From contig DATKHB010000019.1 of the NCBI GenBank assembly GCA_035510455.1, forward strand, positions 1 through 25,868: a stretch of 25,868 nt of DNA. The letters run 5' to 3'. This DNA is from DATKGL01 sp035510455 (GTDB lineage: Bacteria; Patescibacteriota; Saccharimonadia; Saccharimonadales; UBA4665). Both the position numbers and the translations under genes were made by a program. Position 1 is the stretch's first letter, and the number at the start of each line of letters is the position of its first letter. Positions 1 to 5,177 of the stretch are shown in pieces. A model generated the notes under the pieces. It was not told where the DNA came from. It did not search any database and worked only from the letters and a program-made list of their open reading frames with translations.

Positions 1-42
1 GGAGGGAGAGAGAGTTCACATAGACGGCGCTGTTTGGCACCT

Positions 43-348
43 TAACATTGGGGTGCTGCAGAAGTAATTCTGTACAAAAAATGTGGCTTATAACGGTGAA
101 ACCCGACTGTTTCTTGTGATTAAATTAGAAACAAGGGCAATACCGTGGGAAGTCGTTCCAATTAATTTTGGAATTGACCCCGTAACGACTGAGTTGAAAA
201 ACGAGATTCTGGTCAAGAAAATGACAGAATAACACGCCACCTCCTATCTAATAAAAATCCAAGGGTATGGTTAGGTTTAAATCTAACCTAAATCCGGATG
301 ATAGGAAGAAGATATAGTCTACGCCATATGAAACTATGGATAAAAGTA
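43..348 (+). ncRNA. Group I intron 1 in 23S rRNA (after E. coli U2500), no ORF
   Basis: A 306-nt insertion between rRNA exons. The exon end GCACCT (37-42) pairs with an internal guide GGGTGC at 51-56, giving a six-pair P1 with the expected U42.G51 wobble. The 3' exon CGATGT (349-354) pairs with ACATTG (45-50) directly next to it, a clean P10. Core blocks typical of group I introns are present: AACGGTGAAACCC near 92-104, GGCAATACCGTGGGAAG near 137-153, CCCCGTAACGACTG near 178-191 and GATATAGTCTACGCC near 311-325. Its core is very similar to intron 2 and less so to intron 3. Oddity: P10 fixes the first 3' exon base at C349, so the last intron base is A348 rather than the near-universal G. Confidence 0.9.
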
Positions 349-359
349 CGATGTCGGCT

Positions 360-1202
360 CGACATAGGGCCTCTTGCTGGGTAACTGGCAAGAAAAAGTT
401 AGCTCATAACGGTGAAACCCTAGTTGCATTCTTGCCCAAATCGAAAGATAATAGGTGCAATGGGCAATACCGTGGGAAGTCAGTTGCGAGAAATAATCAT
501 CGGTACATTACTAGGTGATGGATATTTAGAACGAAATGGTAGGTACAAGCGTTTTGTTTGTGGCCATGGCTGGAAACAGCAAGAATATATTACGTGGAAA
601 TTTAATCTGTTAAGTGAATTAACCCAGTGCAGATTAAATTCTAGAACATGGCAAGATCCACGAAATGATAGAATATATTCTGGTTTTCAGCTTCGTTCGG
701 TAACCTCCCCTTTATGGGATGAGTTTTACGACCTTTTTTACAAAGATAATCGTAGAATAATACCTAAGAATTTACCTGATATGATTTCCGCACAAGTACT
801 AGCTATTTGGATAATGGATGACGGCTATAAGCGTAATGACTGTAACGCTATGAGATTAAACACTCAGGGATACAGTTACCGCGAACACCAAGTGATTAAG
901 CGAAGTCTTAAAAAGCTTGGTATAGAGTCAACCATTCATCATCAAGCTAAATATCTTGTAACTTACATTCCATCTTCATCTATGGACGTACTTCGTAGTA
1001 AAGTGCGACCATACATTGTCCCATCGATGGAATATAAGTTGGCTTGACCCCGTAACGACTGAATCCCCTAATAAGGGATCGATAGTGTCTAGTTAACGGT
1101 AATCTGTTAACAATATAAATTCGCTATAACACGCTGACCCCCAGACGCTACATGTCTGGGTGATGGTATAGTCTACACTGCAAGAAACTGCAGATTAATG
1201 TG
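360..1202 (+). ncRNA. Group I intron 2 in 23S rRNA (after E. coli U2511), with homing endonuclease ORF
   Basis: An 843-nt insertion. The preceding exon ends in U359 and the intron ends in G1202, fitting group I rules. A short P1 is possible between GGCT (356-359) and GGCC (368-371). Core blocks match intron 1: AACGGTGAAACCC near 408-420, GGCAATACCGTGGGAAGTC near 463-481, then after the ORF GACCCCGTAACGACTGA near 1046-1062 and a P7-like block GTATAGTCTACAC near 1166-1178. A hairpin CCCAGACGCTACATGTCTGGG lies just before that block. The endonuclease ORF fills the loop that in intron 1 is a short hairpin between the same two blocks, likely P6. This is a mobile, probably self-splicing intron; the subgroup was not assigned. 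Confidence 0.9.
460..1047 (+). CDS. LAGLIDADG homing endonuclease in 23S group I intron 2
   Basis: Predicted 195-aa DNA endonuclease that would cut an intronless 23S allele and drive homing of its intron. Two LAGLIDADG helices are visible, IIIGTLLGDGYLER near residues 13-26 and LAIWIMDDGYKR near 119-130. The acidic residues GDG and DDG are in the expected catalytic places, so it is a single-chain two-motif enzyme of normal size. The ATG at 460 is preferred over the in-frame TTG at 424 because it has AGGTG just upstream and the earlier codons encode no recognisable motif. Both ends overlap ribozyme sequence: the first codons lie in the conserved GGCAATACCGTGGGAAG block and the TGA stop is part of the GACCCCGTAACGACTG block. 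The frame is intact, so it is probably active or recently active. Confidence 0.88.
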   Translation: MGNTVGSQLREIIIGTLLGDGYLERNGRYKRFVCGHGWKQQEYITWKFNLLSELTQCRLNSRTWQDPRNDRIYSGFQLRSVTSPLWDEFYDLFYKDNRRIIPKNLPDMISAQVLAIWIMDDGYKRNDCNAMRLNTQGYSYREHQVIKRSLKKLGIESTIHHQAKYLVTYIPSSSMDVLRSKVRPYIVPSMEYKLA

Positions 1203-1284
1203 CATCTCATCCTGGAGGGGGAGCACCTTCCAAGGGTCCGGCTGTTCGCCGGTTAAAGAGGTACGTGAGCTGGGTTCAGAACGT

Positions 1285-1576
1285 AAATAACATTGCGTTC
1301 TACTACCGTAAGGTAGTAAGGCACAGATGTACATCGCATCAATATGTGCCAATACTGACTAAAATCGGTGAAACCCTACCCAAATTACGAACGATTTGAA
1401 GGGCAATACCGAGGGAAGACAGATTTTCTGTCCCCGTAGAGACTGATAACTGGCAACTAGCTAGTTTGAGATAGGATTTTTAACTAAAAACCTATAATAA
1501 GGTCAGCCCCTAACTGCATCAAGTTGCAGAAGGGTGAAGATATAGTCCACGCCATCAGTAATGATGGATTAACGTG
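1285..1576 (+). ncRNA. Group I intron 3 in 23S rRNA (after E. coli U2593), no ORF
   Basis: A 292-nt insertion. The exon end AGAACGT (1278-1284) pairs perfectly with the internal guide GCGTTCT (1295-1301), with U1284.G1295 at the splice site. The last intron base is G1576 and the 3' exon resumes at CGTGAGACAG. Core blocks are TCGGTGAAACCC near 1364-1375, GGGCAATACCGAGGGAAGAC near 1400-1419, CCCCGTAGAGACTG near 1432-1445 and GAAGATATAGTCCACGCC near 1537-1554. It is related to introns 1 and 2 but clearly more diverged. It carries no reading frame, so mobility would need help in trans. Position 2593 is a known group I insertion site in other 23S genes. Confidence 0.92.
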
Positions 1577-1868
1577 CGTGAGACAGTTCGGTTTATATCC
1601 GCTGTGGACGATAGGAAATTTGAGAGGATTTTTCTCTAGTACGAGAGGACCGAGAAGAACGCACCTCTGGTGTACCAGTTGTTCTACCAAGGGCATTGCT
1701 GGGTAGCTAAGTACGGACCAGATAAGCGCTGAAAGCATATTAAGCGCGAAACTGACCTCAAGATTAGATTTCCCCATGAGACCCCTGAAAGACGATCAGG
1801 TTGATAGGCGCAAGGTTTAAGCATGGCAACATGTGTAGCCGAAGCGTACTAATAGGTCCATTGACTTT

Positions 1869-2018
1869 TTATGTTCTCTCACTTGTATTCCTTTGGGATA
1901 TGGGCGAGAGAGTGCATTGACTAGTTATCGGTTTTTATCAAGATAACGCGTGTTTGTTAAAGTTGCTTTAATTATATGATCTGGACATCGTTAAGCGTTC
2001 CTAATAATAGGAACGAAA
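1869..2018 (+). other. 23S-5S internal transcribed spacer
   Basis: About 150 nt between the rRNA genes. No tRNA fold was found. Two small hairpins are visible: GTTATC (1924-1929) with GATAAC (1942-1947), and GTTCCTA (1997-2003) with TAGGAAC (2008-2014) immediately before 5S. The second is a plausible processing stem for 5S maturation; that role is inference. Confidence 0.7.
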
Positions 2019-2130
2019 TCGGTGCCCATGGCGCGAGGGAAACACCTGTTCCCATCCCGAACACAGAAGTTAAGCCTCGCAGCGGTTACAATACTTGGGG
2101 TTCACCCCTGGGAAAATAGCACGGTGCCGA
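2019..2130 (+). rRNA. rrf: 5S ribosomal RNA
   Basis: About 112 nt. The terminal helix TCGGTGCC (2019-2026) pairs with GGTGCCGA (2123-2130). The internal CCCATCCCGAACACAGAAGTTAAGCC block is the conserved loop B/helix III region of bacterial 5S. The end points follow the terminal helix and may be off by 1-3 nt. It lies in the usual order after 23S, is intron-free, and is followed by an intrinsic terminator. Confidence 0.95.
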
Positions 2131-2137
2131 ATTATAT

Positions 2138-2166
2138 AAAACCCCTCCGATAAGGAGGGGTTTTAT
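2138..2166 (+). terminator. Intrinsic terminator of the rRNA operon
   Basis: AAAACCCCTCC (2138-2148), loop GATAA, GGAGGGGTTTT (2154-2164) and T-rich tail. A GC-rich 11-pair stem 8 nt after 5S. Confidence 0.93.
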
Positions 2167-2202
2167 TCTCCCAGAAAGCTGAAATATTATTATGACTAGT
2201 TA

Positions 2203-2231
2203 TTGACACGAGCGCTATAGGGTGATAACAT
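2203..2231 (+). promoter_or_regulatory. Candidate promoter of the KGG-like gene
   Basis: A perfect -35 TTGACA sits at 2203-2208. The -10 is weak: GATAAC at 2224-2229 (15-nt spacer) or TAACAT at 2226-2231 (17-nt spacer). Transcription would start near 2236, giving a leader of about 85 nt that contains a terminator-like hairpin. Confidence 0.55.
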
Positions 2232-2256
2232 AAGAATAGTTTCGAATAAATAAAAG

Positions 2257-2285
2257 AGGGTTTTGCATTTAGCGAAACCTTTTTG
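2257..2285 (+). terminator. Terminator-like hairpin in the leader of the KGG-like gene
   Basis: AGGGTTTTGC (2257-2266), loop ATTTA, GCGAAACCTT (2272-2281), then TTTTG. The ten-pair stem includes two G-U wobbles. It lies between the TTGACA promoter and the Shine-Dalgarno of the downstream gene, so it could act as an attenuator or end a very short RNA. No competing antiterminator was identified by eye. Confidence 0.55.
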
Positions 2286-2322
2286 TTTACCTCGGAAAAA
2301 CTAAGTTAAGGGAGAAAGTATC

Positions 2323-2520
2323 ATGGCTGGAACAGTAGCAGGCGGTAAATTAGCCGCTAAAACTAATGTATCAAAGTACGGCTCTAATTTTTACGCAAAA
2401 ATTGGTGCTATCGGTGGTAAAAAGGGTCACACTGGTGGCTTTTACGCCAATCGTGAACTAGCAAGAATCGCTGGTGCTCGTGGCGGCCGTATTTCTAGAC
2501 GATCTAAGAAAACTGCTTAA
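2323..2520 (+). CDS. Small basic KGG-like protein (function unknown)
   Basis: A 65-aa glycine- and lysine/arginine-rich protein. It contains IGAIGGKKGHTGGFYANREL near residues 28-47 and AGARGGRISRRSKK near 50-63, which resemble the GGKKG/GGF patterns of the KGG (Con-10-like, stress-induced) repeat family. The strongly basic C-terminus would suit nucleic-acid or ribosome binding, but this is inference. The start ATG follows GGGAG about 8 nt upstream. It has its own TTGACA promoter and a terminator-like leader hairpin, and it ends at the convergent terminator shared with the metalloprotease gene. No cysteines, membrane segment or signal peptide are present. Confidence 0.75.
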   Translation: MAGTVAGGKLAAKTNVSKYGSNFYAKIGAIGGKKGHTGGFYANRELARIAGARGGRISRRSKKTA

Positions 2521-2537
2521 GTTTTATATCTAGAAAA

Positions 2538-3038
2538 CTAAATAAAAATCGCTTGCTGAGATTTGGCAGGCGATTTTTTATTACTAGAATCTCGTTGGCG
2601 ATACGGACGACAAAATCTAGAATTTGATACTTTCCAGCTGGTTGCGCAGTTGAAACACTGGTACTGATTTACGCTTGATTGAAGGCTTACATTACCACAG
2701 ACCGGGCAACTACTTCTCCTATGCAGCCAATCTCGGTAAGTGTCTAGACAGTTTTGGACGTGTTCGTGGTCGATTTTTAAGTTGTAGTTCCCGCTAATTT
2801 TTTCAGCCAGCGCCCAGGCTGAAACTTCTAGTTGGACTAGTTCGATATCCGATTCGTACATAGTGTGTTTAAGCAGGGCATGACCTAGTTCGTGCAAGAC
2901 CGACCATATTTTCTGCTCACCGCGTCCAGAAGGCACATACAGTATCTCTTGACCTTTGGGGGACCAACAGAAGGAAGAGGACGCCCTAAAAATAACGCCA
3001 GGGTAATCTTTAGATAGTTGCTTTATGAATTTATCCAT
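2538..3038 (-). CDS. IrrE/ImmA-like zinc metallopeptidase with C-terminal zinc ribbon
   Basis: A 166-aa predicted cytoplasmic metalloprotease. HELGH at residues 49-53 is a gluzincin zinc motif with E50 as catalytic base. E71 in QLEVSAWALAEK is the probable third ligand, the arrangement seen in the ImmA/IrrE (DUF955) family. A zinc ribbon follows: C111, C114, C128, C131. ImmA/IrrE proteins usually cleave or control a repressor; no partner repressor is adjacent, so the substrate is unknown. The start overlaps the end of the upstream ROK kinase gene by 8 nt (ATGGATAA), suggesting translational coupling. The last about ten residues are read through the shared terminator hairpin and may not be structurally important. 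Confidence 0.82.
   Translation of the reverse strand: MDKFIKQLSKDYPGVIFRASSSFCWSPKGQEILYVPSGRGEQKIWSVLHELGHALLKHTMYESDIELVQLEVSAWALAEKISGNYNLKIDHEHVQNCLDTYRDWLHRRSSCPVCGNVSLQSSVNQYQCFNCATSWKVSNSRFCRPYRQRDSSNKKSPAKSQQAIFI
2545..2580. terminator. Bidirectional intrinsic terminator between convergent genes
   Basis: AAAATCGCTTGC (2545-2556) pairs with GCAGGCGATTTT (2566-2577), with one wobble, followed by T residues on the + strand and preceded by A residues that give U on the - strand. It ends the KGG-like gene. It also lies inside the last codons of the convergent metalloprotease gene, so that gene's C-terminus is encoded by terminator sequence. Confidence 0.85.
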
Positions 3039-3840
3039 AAGTCATCTTCGCTAAATCGTAACAACCATATAGTACTGCATTTTCTGGTCGTTCGGCTTGT
3101 ATGATTGGCGGTATCGGTACCAAAACATTCTCGTAGTGCTTAAAGTCAGCTTTAAGGAACTTTGAAAAATGACGATAGTGGGAACTTACGCCGCCACCTA
3201 GGATAATAATTTCTGGTTGTATAACCGCGATCAGATCAATCAGCCCCACGTATATATTAGTGGCTATCAGCTTCCAGGTGTTTTGGTCATGAATATCACG
3301 GGCTTTTTTGCCGAACTGCTTAACTATCGCCATCCCAGAAGCGAAATCTTCCCATTTCTGGAGCCTGCCGCCGTGTTCTAGTAATATCTGACCACCTTCA
3401 GTGTCAAAAAAGTTTGGATCTATCTTTTGGTCGTCAATAATGCCAGTTCCGATACCGGTACCGATAGTTACATATAAGACCCGGTTGTATTCGCGCTTGA
3501 CTAGCATTGCCTCCGATAGCCCTGCCAAGTTAGCGTCATTCTCAATAACTACCGGACAGTGGGTAATTTTTTCGAAGTCTTTCTTTATGGGAACTTCTGG
3601 CCAGGTTAATCTACCAAAACCGATAGCCACTCCTTTCTTTCTATCTATCCGACCAGGTATGCCAGTGCCCGCGGACTTGAATTTTTTCGTTGTTAATTTA
3701 TCAATTGTTTTGGCAAGTTCTAAGATGAAATTCTCATATCTAACAGGGGTAGGAAAACGCAAATGCTCAACGATAACACCGTCATTATCCAGTGCTGCCA
3801 CCAGGGTCTTCGTACCTCCAACATCTATACCCAAATACAT
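3031..3840 (-). CDS. ROK-family sugar kinase (glucokinase-like)
   Basis: A 269-aa ATP-dependent hexose kinase-type protein of the ROK family. MYLGIDVGGTKT at the N-terminus is the phosphate-1 loop. END at 100-102 holds the catalytic aspartate, TIGTGIGTG at 125-133 is phosphate 2, and ILGGGVS near 220 is the adenosine loop. The start at 3840 is used because homologous ROK proteins begin with this sequence; the frame extends upstream but encodes no motif. Unlike many ROK proteins it lacks the CxCGxxGCxE zinc motif: the matching stretch reads GGQILLEHGG (149-158) with no cysteines. Substrate cannot be read from sequence. It is transcribed ahead of, and overlaps, the metalloprotease gene. Confidence 0.85.
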   Translation of the reverse strand: MYLGIDVGGTKTLVAALDNDGVIVEHLRFPTPVRYENFILELAKTIDKLTTKKFKSAGTGIPGRIDRKKGVAIGFGRLTWPEVPIKKDFEKITHCPVVIENDANLAGLSEAMLVKREYNRVLYVTIGTGIGTGIIDDQKIDPNFFDTEGGQILLEHGGRLQKWEDFASGMAIVKQFGKKARDIHDQNTWKLIATNIYVGLIDLIAVIQPEIIILGGGVSSHYRHFSKFLKADFKHYENVLVPIPPIIQAERPENAVLYGCYDLAKMTYG

Positions 3841-3896
3841 TAAATTCAGTTTAGCATAATTATTTTTAGAGTACGCTGTTTGATTGAAGTAGGTTT

Positions 3897-3925
3897 TTGA
3901 CCTCCAAGATAAAAACAGGTATAAT
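3897..3925 (+). promoter_or_regulatory. Strong promoter of rpsA
   Basis: TTGACC (3897-3902), 17-nt spacer, perfect TATAAT (3920-3925). The start would be near 3932, giving a leader of about 77 nt. The leader contains GGAGAAGGCTCC (3962-3973), a small hairpin, and a strong AAGGAGG Shine-Dalgarno at 3991-3997. Confidence 0.85.
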
Positions 3926-4008
3926 AAGACCAAACTTGCAGGTGATCTATACACACTAGGTGGAGAAGGCTCCTGCCAGAAATATTATTTAAGGAGGCAT
4001 GAACAAAC

Positions 4009-5124
4009 ATGTCAAAACAGACTAGTGCAGTAACTATGGATGATCTGCTAGCTACTAGTGACATAAAATCACTAAAAGTTGGCGATACGGTAGAGGGAGA
4101 AATAAGCTCAGTAAAAAAACACGAGCTATGGGTTGATCTAGGAGCTAACGGGGTAGGGGTAGTCTTGCGTCGGGAGATTAGCTCCGGCCAGAATTTAGAA
4201 GTTGGCGCCAAGATTACGGTTAGCGTTGTTGATCCTGAAATGGAAGAAGGCTACGCGCTCCTTAGTATGCGAAGAGCCGTTAAAGACAGGGGATGGGACG
4301 AGTTGCAGCGGATTCACGACGAAGAGGAAATTATCGATGTTATGCCTTACGACGCCAATCGTGGCGGTCTGTTAGTCGAACTTGAAGGTATTCGCGGGTT
4401 CTTGCCGGTTTCCCAACTGGCAACCGCTAACTATCCAAGAGTATCAAGCGCCGATAAAGATGAGATCCTTCAGAAATTGCACGCCCTAGTAAATAAACCG
4501 ATAAGAGCCAGAATATTGGATGTTAGCCGCAAGGATAACAAACTGATCTTCTCCGAAAAGGAAGCCACTAAGGGCGACATGCAAGAACGACTAACCAACT
4601 TAAAGATTGGTGATTCAGTACAGGGTATTGTTACCGGTGTAATCGACTTTGGAGCATTCATAAACGTTGATGGCATCGAGGGCCTTATTCATATATCAGA
4701 AATATCTTGGGAAAGGGTAGAGGACCCACGTAACTATCTTAAGGTTGGAGAGTCGGTCAAAGCTAAGATCATAGCGATCGACAAAGACCGTCTGAGCCTG
4801 AGCCTAAAGCAAATGAGCGAAGACCCGTGGCTTAAAGAAGTGAAAGCCTTCAACAAGGGCGATAGTGTGGAGGGTAAAATCACTCGGATTACGCCTTTTG
4901 GGGCCTTCGTGCAGCTTAGCCCGTCCGTCGAAGCACTGGTGCACGTTTCGGAAATGAATAACTCCGATGAAGATAATGTTGATCCTGAAAAAATCTTTCA
5001 GCTTAACGAGAAAAAGCGTTTTAAAGTCCTAGATATTGACCTCGAGACCAGAAAAATTGCCCTTAGTCTCAAAAATGCCGAGCCCGCTAAAAAGGCTCCG
5101 GCTAAAACTAAGTCCAAGTCATAG
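4009..5124 (+). CDS. rpsA: 30S ribosomal protein S1
   Basis: A 371-aa RNA-binding protein made of four S1 (OB-fold) domains at about residues 22-90, 105-185, 199-267 and 282-355. The last two are the most typical (GVIDFGAFINVDGIEGLIHI; TPFGAFVQLSPSVEALVHV). S1 helps bind mRNA to the 30S subunit. Four domains rather than the six of E. coli resembles short S1 proteins of many other phyla. A lysine/alanine tail ends the protein. The start ATG at 4009 lies 11 nt after AAGGAGG. An earlier out-of-frame ATG at 3999 is only 1 nt from that site and opens an 8-codon frame that overlaps the true start. infB follows 53 nt later in the same direction. Confidence 0.9.
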   Translation: MSKQTSAVTMDDLLATSDIKSLKVGDTVEGEISSVKKHELWVDLGANGVGVVLRREISSGQNLEVGAKITVSVVDPEMEEGYALLSMRRAVKDRGWDELQRIHDEEEIIDVMPYDANRGGLLVELEGIRGFLPVSQLATANYPRVSSADKDEILQKLHALVNKPIRARILDVSRKDNKLIFSEKEATKGDMQERLTNLKIGDSVQGIVTGVIDFGAFINVDGIEGLIHISEISWERVEDPRNYLKVGESVKAKIIAIDKDRLSLSLKQMSEDPWLKEVKAFNKGDSVEGKITRITPFGAFVQLSPSVEALVHVSEMNNSDEDNVDPEKIFQLNEKKRFKVLDIDLETRKIALSLKNAEPAKKAPAKTKSKS

Positions 5125-5177
5125 CTATGTCATCCGCTTAATAAATAGACCTTATAAAGGTCGGAAAGGAGTGTCGA

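Larger units (their letters stand above)
1..1868 (+). rRNA. rrl: 23S ribosomal RNA, 3' part, interrupted by three group I introns
   Basis: Large-subunit rRNA; the window begins inside the gene. Exon blocks align by eye with E. coli 23S: 1-42 (through U2500), 349-359 (C2501-U2511), 1203-1284 (C2512-U2593, 82 nt as in E. coli) and 1577 to about 1868 (C2594 to the 3' end). Landmarks are the peptidyl-transferase ring segment GATGTCGGCT, the A-loop CGGCTGTTCGCCG around 1238-1252, and the sarcin-ricin loop AGTACGAGAGGACC near 1637-1650. The 3' end is estimated from the last conserved block and is uncertain by about 5 nt. Introns interrupt at 2500, 2511 and 2593. Splicing of all three is needed for a functional peptidyl-transferase centre. 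The 5S gene follows after about 150 nt. Confidence 0.96.

Noticed and set aside
1484..1777. Reading frames on both strands inside the 23S 3' exon and intron 3
   Set aside because: They lie in conserved rRNA and intron sequence, have no ribosome-binding site and encode no protein-like pattern.
1869..2018. tRNA gene in the 23S-5S spacer
   Set aside because: No TTC-loop, anticodon arm or acceptor pairing was found.
3401..3859. 152-codon frame on the + strand antisense to the ROK kinase
   Set aside because: It mirrors a well-supported ROK gene, has no promoter or Shine-Dalgarno, and its translation has no recognisable motif.
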